Below are positions 55,549 to 64,000 of a stretch of 64,000 nucleotides of DNA, piece after piece. Source of the stretch: Pantoea sp. At-9b (lineage in GTDB: Bacteria > Pseudomonadota > Gammaproteobacteria > Enterobacterales > Enterobacteriaceae); contig NC_014837.1 in assembly GCF_000175935.2 (NCBI RefSeq), positions 1,116,001-1,180,000 on the forward strand, read 5' to 3'. How positions within the stretch are numbered: position 1 is the stretch's first letter; each line of letters opens with the position of its first letter. The position numbers and the translations under genes were made by a program. The notes beneath the pieces are model-generated. The model worked only from the letters and a program-made list of their open reading frames with translations, ran no database searches and was not told the origin of the DNA.

Positions 55549-56409
55549 TTAATGATAAAGCTCCGCTTTGCCCACCGAGGAAAACAGCTTCATTTTGTGT
55601 TCCACCACCGCGCGTGCGGATGCCATTGGCTGAATAAACAGGCTGCTGGGTTCATGACTCGGCGATTTCAGCGACTCTTCCAGTGCCACGAAGAAGGCTT
55701 TTTTCATATCGCTGGAGATATTGATTTTCCCGACGCCATACTGAATCGACTCCGCCACTTCGCTGTCCTTATTACCGGAACCGCCATGCAGCACCAGCGG
55801 AATTGACAGGCGTTGCTGGATCGCTTTCAGGCGATCAATATCCAGTTTGGGCTGCATACCCGGCGGATAAAGGCCATGCGACGTGCCGATCGCCACTGCC
55901 AGGGTATCGACACCGGTCTCTTTAACAAAACGTTCTGCCTGGGCGGGGTCGGTGTAGAGGATTTCATTGTGTCCCCCTTCGGCGCTGCCCTGCGCCACCC
56001 CGATGGTGCCGAGTTCGGCTTCCACCGACACATTCACCGTGTGCGCCACTTCGGTTACTTTGCGGGTGATGGCGATGTTCTGCTCCAGCGGCAATGCGGA
56101 CGCATCGATCATCACCGAGGTATAGCCAGTGCGGATGGCGCGCATGACCTGCTCCAGCGATTGGCCGTGATCCTGATGGATGACTACCGGGACCGATGCA
56201 TTACTCGCCAGTTCACGTAAATAGACAATAAACGCATCGCCGACGAATTCATGTTCGTCCGGGTGCACCTCCAAAATCACCGGTGATTGCAGCTTTTCTG
56301 CGACCTCAATCACCAGGCGAGCAAATTCGGCGGAAGCAATATTGAAGGCACCGACGCCAAACTTATTCTGCTGCGCAACCTGGAGTAAATCTTTCATATT
56401 CATCAACAT
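55549..56409 (-). CDS. class II ketose-bisphosphate aldolase
   Basis: A 286-residue zinc aldolase of the FbaA/GatY/KbaY type. Visible: VIHQDHGQS (Asp catalytic, His zinc ligand), VEAELGTIG, AIGTSHGLYPP and LHGGSGNKDSE (zinc His and phosphate loop), and KINISSDM. It splits a ketose bisphosphate to DHAP and an aldehyde. It is the last gene of a PRD regulator - EIIA - EIIBC - aldolase operon. ATG 56409 is chosen for its GAGG site; several nearby ATGs are possible. Close relatives are annotated as fructose- or tagatose-bisphosphate aldolases; which sugar is used here is open. Confidence 0.87.
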   Translation of the reverse strand: MLMNMKDLLQVAQQNKFGVGAFNIASAEFARLVIEVAEKLQSPVILEVHPDEHEFVGDAFIVYLRELASNASVPVVIHQDHGQSLEQVMRAIRTGYTSVMIDASALPLEQNIAITRKVTEVAHTVNVSVEAELGTIGVAQGSAEGGHNEILYTDPAQAERFVKETGVDTLAVAIGTSHGLYPPGMQPKLDIDRLKAIQQRLSIPLVLHGGSGNKDSEVAESIQYGVGKINISSDMKKAFFVALEESLKSPSHEPSSLFIQPMASARAVVEHKMKLFSSVGKAELYH

Positions 56410-56412
56410 CAC

Positions 56413-57825
56413 TTAACCCTCTTGTGGAAGTTCCTGACAATCTTTTTTGACAAAACGGAGAATCAGCGCGGTCAAAATGGCACCCGCAGCGATAGCGCAG
56501 GCATAAGCCACGACATGGGTGATGACATTCGGGATAAACATCACGAAGATGCCACCGTGGGGAGCGCGGGAACCACAACCCAGCGCCATGGAGAGCGCGC
56601 CCGCCAGACCGGAACCGGCAACAATGGCCGGGATCACCCGCAGCGGATCGGCCACGGCGTAGGGGATGGCCCCTTCAGTGATAAAGGACAGGCCCAGCAC
56701 CCAGGTGACTTTTCCGGTTTCTCTCTCTTGATGGGTGAATTTCTGTTTGAACAGCAGGGTAGCCAACGCGATGCCCAGCGGCGGGACCATCCCGGCAGCC
56801 ATACAGGCAGCAATGGGTTCATAAATGCCGGAGGACATTAAGCCAATGGCAAACATGCAGACGGTTTTATTTAATGGGCCGCCCATATCGAACGCCACCA
56901 TCATGCCAATCAGCAGTCCCATAATTGCGGCGTTGGTGTTGCCGAGGTTTTCCAGAAAGGTCGTCAGTGCCTGGAGTAACACCTTGATCGGCTCACCGAC
57001 GACGAAAATCATCAATGCGCCGGTGATAAACACGCTCAGCAACGGCACGATCAGAATCGGTTTCAGGCCAGCCAGCGCTTTGGGCAGGTTGATATATTTC
57101 ACAATGGCGAGGGTGACGTAACCGGCGAGGAAACCCGCCAGTAGCGCGCCAAGAAAACCAGACCCGGTGTGAATGGCTAACATCCCGCCGACGGCCCCCG
57201 AGACGATCCCCAAATTGCCGCTGATCGATTTACTGATGCCCAGAGAAAGGATCGGTAGCATCAGGGCAAAAGCCGCGCCGCCGCCGATATCAGAAAACAT
57301 CTTCGCCAGCGGACTGAAATGTGGATCGCCTGGCGTGGCAGCGGTAATACCAAATGAAAAACTCAGGGCAATTAAAATCCCCCCGGCGACCACAAAGGGG
57401 ATCATCAGGTTGACGCCAGTAATGAGGTGGACATAGATTTGTGATAACCACGAGCGGCTTTGATCCGTTTGCCCGGATTCACTCTGGCTACGGCTATTTT
57501 TTAACTCAAGCAGCTCTGATTTTATTTTTCCTGACAGAATATCATTCAATAATCCCTGTGCATCCTTTGCTGCACGGGTGACCGGCACCCGGATAATCTT
57601 CTTGCCACCGAAGCGTGAAAGGTCAATCACTTTATCCGCCGCAATTAATACCGTGTCGGCGTTTTTAATATCATCCGATGTCAGAATATATTCACTTTCA
57701 ACCGCACCTTGCGTTTCGACAAGGATATCGACACCCATCTTTTTGGCGTTCTTTTTTAAATTCGCTTCGGCAAGATAGGTGTGAGCAACGCCTGTAGGGC
57801 AGGCGGTAATGGCTATGATGTTCAT
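56413..57825 (-). CDS. fructose-family PTS EIIB-EIIC component
   Basis: A 470-residue fusion: EIIB-fru domain (1-100) with phospho-acceptor Cys9 in ITACPTGVAHTYLAEANL, an SQSESGQTDQ linker, and EIIC (about 130-460) with 8-10 membrane helices (FVVAGGILIALSFSFG; GSRAPHGGIFVMF). It imports and phosphorylates a sugar of the fructose group. AGGAG lies 6 nt before the ATG. It follows the EIIA gene by 22 bp. Confidence 0.92.
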   Translation of the reverse strand: MNIIAITACPTGVAHTYLAEANLKKNAKKMGVDILVETQGAVESEYILTSDDIKNADTVLIAADKVIDLSRFGGKKIIRVPVTRAAKDAQGLLNDILSGKIKSELLELKNSRSQSESGQTDQSRSWLSQIYVHLITGVNLMIPFVVAGGILIALSFSFGITAATPGDPHFSPLAKMFSDIGGGAAFALMLPILSLGISKSISGNLGIVSGAVGGMLAIHTGSGFLGALLAGFLAGYVTLAIVKYINLPKALAGLKPILIVPLLSVFITGALMIFVVGEPIKVLLQALTTFLENLGNTNAAIMGLLIGMMVAFDMGGPLNKTVCMFAIGLMSSGIYEPIAACMAAGMVPPLGIALATLLFKQKFTHQERETGKVTWVLGLSFITEGAIPYAVADPLRVIPAIVAGSGLAGALSMALGCGSRAPHGGIFVMFIPNVITHVVAYACAIAAGAILTALILRFVKKDCQELPQEG

Positions 57826-57847
57826 TATGCTCTCCTGATGGAAATTA

Positions 57848-58321
57848 TTATTCTTCGCTATGATTGACGATCAGATCATAAAGCTCCTCCTTGGTTTGCG
57901 AGTTAATCAGTTTATCAACGGTATCATCATCCCCGAGGGCGATGGATATTTTAGCCAACACCCGGATATGACCTGCGCCACTGTCAGCATCTTTGACGGC
58001 GAACAGAATAACCAGTTTTACATCGGAACTGTCCATGGTTTCCCAGTCGACAGGCTTGCTGAGTTTAGCGACCGCAATACGGGTTTCTTTCACCCAAGGC
58101 GATTTTCCGTGCGGAATGGCTATCTGGTTTTCAAATCCAGTGGAGCCCAACTCTTCGCGTGCCAATACATCATTGATAAAACCGGCCTTATTGGTGATGA
58201 CCTGTTCGGAGTAAAGACAATCTGTCATTTTCTCAATCACTTCGAGTTTGTCTTTAGCAACCAGGTCGGTCAGCACACAGGAACGACTTAATAAATCCGC
58301 GACCACAATTTTATCGAGCAT
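57848..58321 (-). CDS. fructose-type PTS EIIA component
   Basis: A 157-residue EIIA of the fructose/mannitol fold with phospho-acceptor His71 in IAIPHGKS. It passes phosphate from HPr to the EIIB-EIIC protein encoded next. The ATG at 58321 overlaps the 3' end of the regulator gene by 11 bp, and its AGGAG site lies in the regulator's last codons, so translation is coupled. Confidence 0.92.
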   Translation of the reverse strand: MLDKIVVADLLSRSCVLTDLVAKDKLEVIEKMTDCLYSEQVITNKAGFINDVLAREELGSTGFENQIAIPHGKSPWVKETRIAVAKLSKPVDWETMDSSDVKLVILFAVKDADSGAGHIRVLAKISIALGDDDTVDKLINSQTKEELYDLIVNHSEE

Positions 58322-59828
58322 CACATTTCTCCTTACGGGTTATATCGGTTCCCAGGCATTCAACTACGCGCGCAATATCATTTCTGGAAAAGAGTGCTGA
58401 AACATAGGCGACCGGTAATTCAATATCGTCTAAGCGGATGGTAGAAATAATCAGATCGCAGGGCTGGCCTTGCAGCGTCTTTTTGAGGCGGGCACCGGGG
58501 ACAATATCGATAATCTCCCACTCTGGAAAAGCACGGTTAATACGGCTGGACAACAGTTGTGAGGTGCCGATACCGCTGGAGCAGACCAGAATCACCCGCT
58601 TTTTCGCTTTGGTTTTTTCCAGCGCGTTCTGAATATAGATGGTCAGCCAGGCAATTTCGTCATCAGAAGGCAGCGCGAGATGCTGTTCCTGATGGATCGC
58701 GGATGCGGTTTGCTTCACCGCAGTAAATACCTGATTAAATTCGTTGCGAATCTCTTCCAGTAATGGATTGTGGATAACAATGCCGTAAACCAACCGGTTC
58801 AGCATCGGTTTGATATGGGATGCCAAGGCTTTTTTTAATCCGGCATCACGGGAGAAATCGATATCCAGTGAAGCGGAGAGTCGGTTGACCAGCAAACCGG
58901 CATACTCCATCGCGGTGCAATCATGATGGTTATTGTCTGTCTCTGCCACGGTGACGGGGTGCATGCCGGATGAAATAATATATTGGTAGATATAATTAAC
59001 CTCGATAGCCGGAAAACGAGTTTGATATTCATTTTCCAGCCAGAGGATGGCATTTTCGGCAATACGCCACTCTCGATTGTCGTAACGAATAAAGAACGTT
59101 TGCTCCGCCATGTTCCTGCCCGGATGTAAGTTTCGACGCAGTGTGACCAACAGATGAGAAAATAAATTGGTGTAATAAGGCTCACTGATTGATCCCTGTA
59201 ATTCTTCCTCAATGAGGGCAATCAGGTTCATGCAGTTGGCGACATTTTCCTGACCAAATTCGGCGATAAGCTGTACCCGAGAAAAGCGGTCGATACGGCT
59301 ATCGGTCATCTGATAATTACTCAACACGCTATGGGTGATAATCTCTTTCAGTGCCATTCTGATGTTATAATCCGTTCCTGAAATAAAGGTGCCGGAATGG
59401 TTTTTACTGATGGCAAGGGAAAATTTTGCAATCCAGACTTCAATCTTTTTTAGGTCTTCAACGATAGATGACCGGCTGATAAAGTATTTTTCCGCCAGCG
59501 CGCTGATGGATAACGGGTCCGGCGAATCGGAGAGTAAGTCCGTAGTCATGCTGATCAGCCGTTTACTTTTCAGAATGCCGAGCATGGCGTCATCATTAGT
59601 ATCATGTGGTACGGAAAGGGTGCTGCTGACGTCTAATTTTAATCCCAGCCCCGGTTTACTGATGACCTTATTATTCCCCAGGTAATAAAGGTTAATCACT
59701 TCTACATCGCGGCGGATGGTACTGATAGAAATATTTAGCTGTTCTGCCACCTGAGTCATTGGCAGCCAGCTATTCTCCAGTGCCAGTAAGTTAACTAACT
59801 CTATTTGTCTTTTGTTAAGCACTGTCAT
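58311..59828 (-). CDS. PRD-domain transcriptional regulator (MtlR/BglG-like)
   Basis: A 505-residue regulator: N-terminal HTH (WLPMTQVAEQLNISISTIRR), a second helical DNA-binding part, two PTS regulation domains (about 170-390), and a C-terminal EIIB-like GatB-type domain (ILVCSSGIGTSQLL with its Cys). No EIIA-like domain is seen. PTS phosphorylation on the PRD His residues and the EIIB Cys would tune its activity to sugar supply. The start at 59828 (MTVLNKRQIELV) has AGGA 5 nt upstream; the 38 extra upstream codons are unsupported. First gene of the PTS operon. Confidence 0.88.
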   Translation of the reverse strand: MTVLNKRQIELVNLLALENSWLPMTQVAEQLNISISTIRRDVEVINLYYLGNNKVISKPGLGLKLDVSSTLSVPHDTNDDAMLGILKSKRLISMTTDLLSDSPDPLSISALAEKYFISRSSIVEDLKKIEVWIAKFSLAISKNHSGTFISGTDYNIRMALKEIITHSVLSNYQMTDSRIDRFSRVQLIAEFGQENVANCMNLIALIEEELQGSISEPYYTNLFSHLLVTLRRNLHPGRNMAEQTFFIRYDNREWRIAENAILWLENEYQTRFPAIEVNYIYQYIISSGMHPVTVAETDNNHHDCTAMEYAGLLVNRLSASLDIDFSRDAGLKKALASHIKPMLNRLVYGIVIHNPLLEEIRNEFNQVFTAVKQTASAIHQEQHLALPSDDEIAWLTIYIQNALEKTKAKKRVILVCSSGIGTSQLLSSRINRAFPEWEIIDIVPGARLKKTLQGQPCDLIISTIRLDDIELPVAYVSALFSRNDIARVVECLGTDITRKEKCDAR

Positions 59829-59923
59829 TGTTATCCTCTGCGCAGAATTTATGTCGGTGCTGGCTCTGTTGTTGTTATAGCCAGAAATCAGGAGGGGAGA
59901 AATACCAAAACATGAACGGAATA

Positions 59924-59941
59924 TGTTCAAAATGATGAACA
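59924..59941. promoter_or_regulatory. palindromic operator candidate upstream of the PTS operon
   Basis: TGTTCA - 6 bp - TGAACA is a perfect dyad about 95 bp before the regulator start; a further half-site TGAAC lies at 59913. It is the best candidate binding site for the PRD regulator or a catabolite regulator. Confidence 0.4.
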
Positions 59942-60070
59942 CAGTTAAATCAGGATAATAATGTCAGGGCATTAACCGGTAGATGGCAAAGGATGATGGC
60001 GAATTAATTGCCGGTGAGATCACATAAATAATTGGGGTGGGAATGAGAATTGGGATTTACTTCACAGAAT

Positions 60071-60087
60071 ATAAATCGCGCCGCTAC
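60071..60087. repeat. half copy of the REP-like element
   Basis: ATAAATCGCGCCGCTAC equals the distal 17 nt of the arm found at 7455-7476, without a partner arm nearby. It lies 12 nt past the end of the lipoprotein gene. Confidence 0.6.
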
Positions 60088-60098
60088 GGAAAGGGGAA

Positions 60099-60446
60099 CT
60101 AGCTGCTGGCGTTGCGTACCTCCAGGCTGATAAACAGGTTTTCCGGTACACTGAAAATCACCTCCAGTGCATCGCCGCGGTGAGATAGCGACGGGGTGAG
60201 TGGGTACGGATGTTCATTAAGCATCAGGGTGCTCAGACCGTCATGTTCTCGCCACTCTGCGACACGTTTCAGCGCGCGGCCACTTTTATCTGCTGTCGGA
60301 AATATGCGCAGAGTTTCAGCGTTATTATCCCTTAATGCAGCCGTCTTAATAACGTGCGGAACTATCATTTCCGTAATTTTTTTATTATTACAACCTATAA
60401 GAATCAAACAGCATAGCAATGCACCCAGCACCGGCCAGTTGTTCAT
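60099..60446 (-). CDS. small predicted lipoprotein
   Basis: A 115-residue protein with a lipoprotein signal: MNNWPVLGALLCCLILIGC, with the lipobox Cys at residue 19 followed by NN, so the outer membrane is the likely site. The rest is hydrophilic (EVIFSVPENLFISLEVRN at the end) with no recognised domain. AAGGA lies close before the ATG at 60446; a TTG six codons upstream is less likely. Confidence 0.7.
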   Translation of the reverse strand: MNNWPVLGALLCCLILIGCNNKKITEMIVPHVIKTAALRDNNAETLRIFPTADKSGRALKRVAEWREHDGLSTLMLNEHPYPLTPSLSHRGDALEVIFSVPENLFISLEVRNASS

Positions 60447-60937
60447 TTTCCTTGCCCTTGTCAATTAACCACCAGAGGGAATATGCATCATGGCTCCTGA
60501 AGAAATACTGATTATCCTCAATGTTTATGGCAAAAATTAATTTTTTCTGCCTTCGTTAAGTCTTGGTTTAATGTCTTCTGTGCGATGCAGACAGACCGGA
60601 AGGGATATTAACGTGCAATAATCCGGCAGCGAGAGGGGTAATAATCTCATCAATAATAAAGAGAGTTATCATTGTAGGTAGTTGTTTTTTAATGACTTAC
60701 CTTGTCTTCTTGTTGGGTTGTAAAAAGAAAAATAAAATCATGAAATGTTTAACAATGCCGGATTAGAAGTTTCTTATCATGATAATAATTTACTCTTGTG
60801 ACTAGCGGTGGGTGAATTATCCCCATGATTTTAAACTGAAGAAAACATGATGTTGGTCATCGCGTGGGCGGAAAATATTATTAAAGTATGATTTTTGTTT
60901 TGGTCATGATGTATTAATTCAGTCCCACGGGGTAATT
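60447..60937. other. AT-rich spacer upstream of the cation ATPase gene
   Basis: About 490 bp with no supportable gene between two divergent genes. It has many T/A runs and several TGAT/ATCA motifs, but I could not fix a convincing promoter pair. It is unusually long for this gene-dense segment and may hold the ATPase control region. Confidence 0.5.
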
Positions 60938-63673
60938 ATGAATATCATTCCTTTTACAGTGCGGCGAACGGATTCCGCCGAGCGTCCCTGGTATCAACAA
61001 GACAGTGCAGCCGCATTCGCTGCATTTAATAGCGGCCCACAAGGATTGAGTGGCGAAGAAGCGCAGCAGCGGTTGCAGACGCATGGGCCAAATATTCTGC
61101 CGCAAAAGCGCGAGAAATCGGCGCTGATGCGTTTTATCGCCCATTTCAAAGATGTGCTGATTTATATCTTGCTGGCGGCGGCGGTGGTCACGGCCATGAT
61201 GGGCCATTGGGTCGATACCTTTGTCATTCTCGGCGTTGCTGTCATCAACGCACTGATTGGATTTATCCAGGAAAGTAACGCCGAGAAGTCATTGAAAAGC
61301 ATCCAAAATATGCTGTCGAGCGATGCCATTGTGCTGCGTGAAGGATTACAGGCCACCATTGCCACGCAAAATATCGTGCCGGGTGATGTGGTATTGCTGC
61401 GTCCGGGTGACAAAATCCCGGCCGATCTGCGCCTGTTTGACGTCCACAATTTGCGGGTAGAAGAAGCGATTCTCACCGGTGAATCCACCGTGGTGGCAAA
61501 AAGCACGGCTGCGCTGGAAGGGGAGAAATCACTCGGCGACCGGTTCAACCTGGCGTATTCCGGCACCACGGTGAGCGCCGGGACGGCGGCCGGGGTGGTG
61601 ATTGCCACTGGCGCAGATACCGAGTTAGGTCACATCAATGCGATGATCTCGTCGATTGAAGAGGCGAAAACACCGTTGCTGGTGCAAATCGATAAGTTGG
61701 GCAAAGCCATTTTCGCCATCATTTTGCTGATGATGGTGGCGCTGTTTGTCTTTGGTTTTTTGCTGCGCGACATTCCGCTGGGGGAGCTGCTGCTGTCGGT
61801 AATCAGCCTCGCGGTCGCGGCGGTGCCGGAAGGGTTGCCGGCCATTATCTCCATCATTTTGTCGCTGGGTGTGCAATCAATGGCGCGCAATCAGGCGATT
61901 ATCCGCAAACTGCCGACGGTGGAAACCCTCGGTGCGATGTCCGTTATTTGCTCGGACAAAACCGGCACGCTGACGATGAATGAGATGACGGTGAAAGCTG
62001 TGGTACTGGCAGCGAGTCAGTGGCGCATCAGCGGCGACAGCTATGAACCGCAAGGCGAGTTTTATCCGGTAACCGGTACCAGCGCGCAGACTGCCGCGGA
62101 AGATCACGTATTACAGGCTTTTCTCCGCACCGTCGATATTTGTAATGAGAGTCAATTGCGCCAGGACGACAACGGTCACTGGGGGATCATCGGTGGCCCC
62201 ACCGAGGGGGCACTCAAGGTGCTGGCGGCGAAAGCAGGTGTGAAGTCCGACGCCATTGAAGTGGTCAGCAAGCTGCCATTCGATTCGCTCTACAAATATC
62301 AGGCGGTGAGTGCGGTCATTGAGGGTAAGCCCGGCATTTTACTGACCGGTGCACCGGATGTGTTGCTGGCACTGTGCCAGCAACAGCAGGGGGATCAAGG
62401 CAGCACGCCGATCGATCGGGATTACTGGGAAAATGCCATTACCACCTACGCCAGCGAAGGGTTGCGTACCGTGGCGGCGGCCTGGCGCTGGTTGCCAACC
62501 GTGAAGCATCGCCTCGACCATGAGGACTTGCGTGACGGCATGACCTTGCTGGGATTAGCCTGCATGATGGACCCGCCACGCCCGGAAGCCATTACCGCCA
62601 TTCGCGACTGCCAGCAGGCAGGTATCCGCGTGAAGATGATCACGGGCGATCATCAGGAAACGGCGATGGCGATCGGGCAGATGCTGGGTATTGGCAACAG
62701 CACCTCGGCAGTGACCGGCTATCAACTGGAACATATGAATGACGCTGAGCTGGCACAGGCAGCGCAGGAATATGACATTTTTGCCCGTACCAGCCCGGAA
62801 CATAAACTTCGGCTGGTAAAAGCGCTGGCGTCGAGCGGGGAAATTGTCGGCATGACCGGCGATGGCGTGAATGATGCCCCGGCGCTGAAGCAGGCCAATG
62901 TCGGTATTGCCATGGGGATTAAAGGCACCGAAGTCACCAAAGAGTCAGCCGATATGATCCTCGCCGATGATAACTTTGCCACCATCGCGGCGGCGGTGAA
63001 AGAGGGGCGTCGGGTCTATGACAATCTGAAAAAAACCATTCTGTTTGTGATGCCGACCTGCTTTGCGCAGGGGCTGTTGATCATCATCGCTATCTTAATG
63101 GGCAATCTGTTGCCGCTGACGCCGGTGCAGATTCTGTGGATGAATATGGCGACCTCCGCCACGCTCTCCTTTGGTCTGGCATTTGAGCCTGCGGAACAGA
63201 ACATCATGCGACGACCACCGCGTAATGTGCGCAGCAATGTGATGGATGGGTTTGCGATCTGGCGCGTGTTGTTTGTCGGTCTGCTGATATCTGTCAGTGC
63301 ATTTGTACTGGAAGCCTGGCTGCAACCACGCGGCTACAGCCCGGAATTTATCCGCACGGTGTTGTTGCAGATGCTGGTGACCGCGCAGTGGGTTTATATG
63401 CTCAATTGCCGCAACAGTGAAGGCTTCTCACTTGATGCCGGCCTGCTGAAGAACCGGGGAATTTGGCTGGTGACGCTGGTGCTGATCCTGTTGCAGGCGT
63501 TGATCATCTATGTTCCGTTGATGAACACTCTGTTTGGTACGCAGCCGCTGCCGCTGAAATACTGGCTGATCGCGCTGGCGGTCAGTGCCGGGATCTTTGT
63601 GCTGGTGGAGATAGAAAAACGCCTGACGCGCGGCTGGCGCGCATCAGGCGATAAGGTGCTGGCGAGTGAATGA
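60938..63673 (+). CDS. P2-type cation-transporting ATPase
   Basis: A 911-residue P-type ATPase of the SERCA/PMR1-like P2 group with ten membrane helices: N-terminal cation-ATPase domain, helix-4 VAAVPEGLPAI, phosphorylation motif CSDKTGTLTMNEM with Asp340, MITGDHQETAMAIG, and GDGVNDAPALKQANVG. Helix 6 reads WMNMATSATLSFG: Asn736 and Thr739 match the calcium-pump ligands, but Ser740 replaces the Asp essential in SERCA. The ion is thus uncertain (Ca, Mn, Mg, Na or K). The gene stands alone after a long AT-rich leader. Confidence 0.88.
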   Translation: MNIIPFTVRRTDSAERPWYQQDSAAAFAAFNSGPQGLSGEEAQQRLQTHGPNILPQKREKSALMRFIAHFKDVLIYILLAAAVVTAMMGHWVDTFVILGVAVINALIGFIQESNAEKSLKSIQNMLSSDAIVLREGLQATIATQNIVPGDVVLLRPGDKIPADLRLFDVHNLRVEEAILTGESTVVAKSTAALEGEKSLGDRFNLAYSGTTVSAGTAAGVVIATGADTELGHINAMISSIEEAKTPLLVQIDKLGKAIFAIILLMMVALFVFGFLLRDIPLGELLLSVISLAVAAVPEGLPAIISIILSLGVQSMARNQAIIRKLPTVETLGAMSVICSDKTGTLTMNEMTVKAVVLAASQWRISGDSYEPQGEFYPVTGTSAQTAAEDHVLQAFLRTVDICNESQLRQDDNGHWGIIGGPTEGALKVLAAKAGVKSDAIEVVSKLPFDSLYKYQAVSAVIEGKPGILLTGAPDVLLALCQQQQGDQGSTPIDRDYWENAITTYASEGLRTVAAAWRWLPTVKHRLDHEDLRDGMTLLGLACMMDPPRPEAITAIRDCQQAGIRVKMITGDHQETAMAIGQMLGIGNSTSAVTGYQLEHMNDAELAQAAQEYDIFARTSPEHKLRLVKALASSGEIVGMTGDGVNDAPALKQANVGIAMGIKGTEVTKESADMILADDNFATIAAAVKEGRRVYDNLKKTILFVMPTCFAQGLLIIIAILMGNLLPLTPVQILWMNMATSATLSFGLAFEPAEQNIMRRPPRNVRSNVMDGFAIWRVLFVGLLISVSAFVLEAWLQPRGYSPEFIRTVLLQMLVTAQWVYMLNCRNSEGFSLDAGLLKNRGIWLVTLVLILLQALIIYVPLMNTLFGTQPLPLKYWLIALAVSAGIFVLVEIEKRLTRGWRASGDKVLASE

Positions 63674-63679
63674 TGGGGA

Positions 63680-63699
63680 CGGGTGCCAGACGGCACCCG
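63680..63699. terminator. hairpin between convergent ATPase and ydiK-like genes
   Basis: Perfect 8-bp stem CGGGTGCC / GGCACCCG with an AGAC-type loop, 7 nt after the ATPase stop and 4 nt past the ydiK-like stop. There is no long T tract, so it may need Rho or act mainly as an RNA 3' end. Confidence 0.55.
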
Positions 63700-63702
63700 C
63701 TA

Positions 63703-64000
63703 TCAATCGCGTTGCTTTCCTTCCTCAATAAACTCCTCATCAATCTCTTCCACGTTGTCACGGTTATCGCGGCCAGAGAGCAAGTTCCAGCAGGCGATAA
63801 ACAACGCGGCAATCAGTGGACCGATGACAAAGCCGTTGATGCCGTAAACTTCCATGCCGCCCAGCGTGGCGATCAGAATCAGATAGTCCGGCATTTTGGT
63901 GTCTTTACCCACCAACAGCGGGCGCAGAATATTGTCCACCAGACCGACCACCACGACGAAGAAGCCAACGAGGAATAAGCCTTTCCACAGTGCGCCGGTG
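63703..64000 (-). CDS. ydiK: AI-2E family transporter YdiK, C-terminal end
   Basis: Partial gene that runs off the window; 98 C-terminal codons are visible. Sequence (GINGFVIGPLIAALFIACWN then a Glu/Asp-rich tail) matches the last membrane helices of YdiK-type AI-2E family exporters. The specific transported substrate of YdiK is not established. Confidence 0.85.
   Translation of the reverse strand, partial: TGALWKGLFLVGFFVVVVGLVDNILRPLLVGKDTKMPDYLILIATLGGMEVYGINGFVIGPLIAALFIACWNLLSGRDNRDNVEEIDEEFIEEGKQRD

Noticed and set aside
60465-60937. Hidden gene or small RNA in the long spacer before the cation ATPase
   Set aside because: No reading frame with a ribosome site and no strong hairpin with T tract could be found.

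Overview
The window is a bacterial chromosome segment from the Enterobacterales, most likely Erwiniaceae (Pantoea/Erwinia-like). The first 32 kb keep the E. coli htpG-to-argU gene order: htpG, adk, hemH, gsk, ybaL, fsr, ushA, ybaK, ybaP, copA, cueR, nfeD, qmcA, cnoX, ybbO, tesA, ybbA, ybbP, purK, purE, lpxH, ppiB, cysS, ybcJ, folD, tRNA-Arg(UCU). The products match their E. coli counterparts closely but not identically. The genus is an inference.

Layout. 1-4.3 kb: the 3' end of htpG, then an accessory insert (a NACHT-type NTPase, a LysR regulator and an unrecognised protein) before adk. 4.3-31.9 kb: core housekeeping genes with small local additions (a PACE-type efflux protein with a divergent LysR gene). 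31.9-46.8 kb: an AT-richer mosaic island that starts at the tRNA-Arg(UCU) gene with a P4-type tyrosine integrase. 46.8-55.5 kb: a catabolic-looking cluster (MFS carrier, GntR regulator, amidohydrolase, Liv-type ABC importer, NTF2-like protein). 55.5-60.4 kb: a fructose-type PTS with class II aldolase and PRD regulator, then a small lipoprotein. 60.9-64 kb: a P2-type cation ATPase and the 3' end of a ydiK-like gene.

The most interesting part is the six-gene operon at 33.8-41.0 kb. It encodes a sigma-like HTH protein, a small HTH-like protein, a 1130-residue ImmA/IrrE protease + UvrD helicase + Fe-S PD-(D/E)XK-type nuclease fusion, a protein of three tandem ubiquitin-like domains, an E2-like/ThiF E1-like fusion, and a Cys-rich DUF6527-type protein. 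Five of the five junctions are overlapping or short. This reads as a bacterial ubiquitin-like conjugation system tied to a DNA-processing enzyme and its own regulators, carried on an integrase island, which suggests defence or stress response. That function is inferred.

Downstream of it lies a decayed satellite-like replication region: a RepA-like ATPase lacking its N-terminus, GTGGGGG repeats, and a short non-coding stretch rich in stem-loops. Within it I found a 27-nt copy (26/27) of the anticodon arm of the same tRNA-Arg(UCU) used as the island's landing site. The copy is inverted, closed by an extra 6-bp stem, and carries the one change that repairs the mismatch in the chromosomal tRNA stem. 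A toxin-antitoxin pair, an orphan membrane protein and a VOC-family fragment complete the island. Every convergent gene junction that I examined in the core and the right flank, apart from the cueR/nfeD and LysR/ybaK overlaps, holds a palindromic repeat or hairpin.
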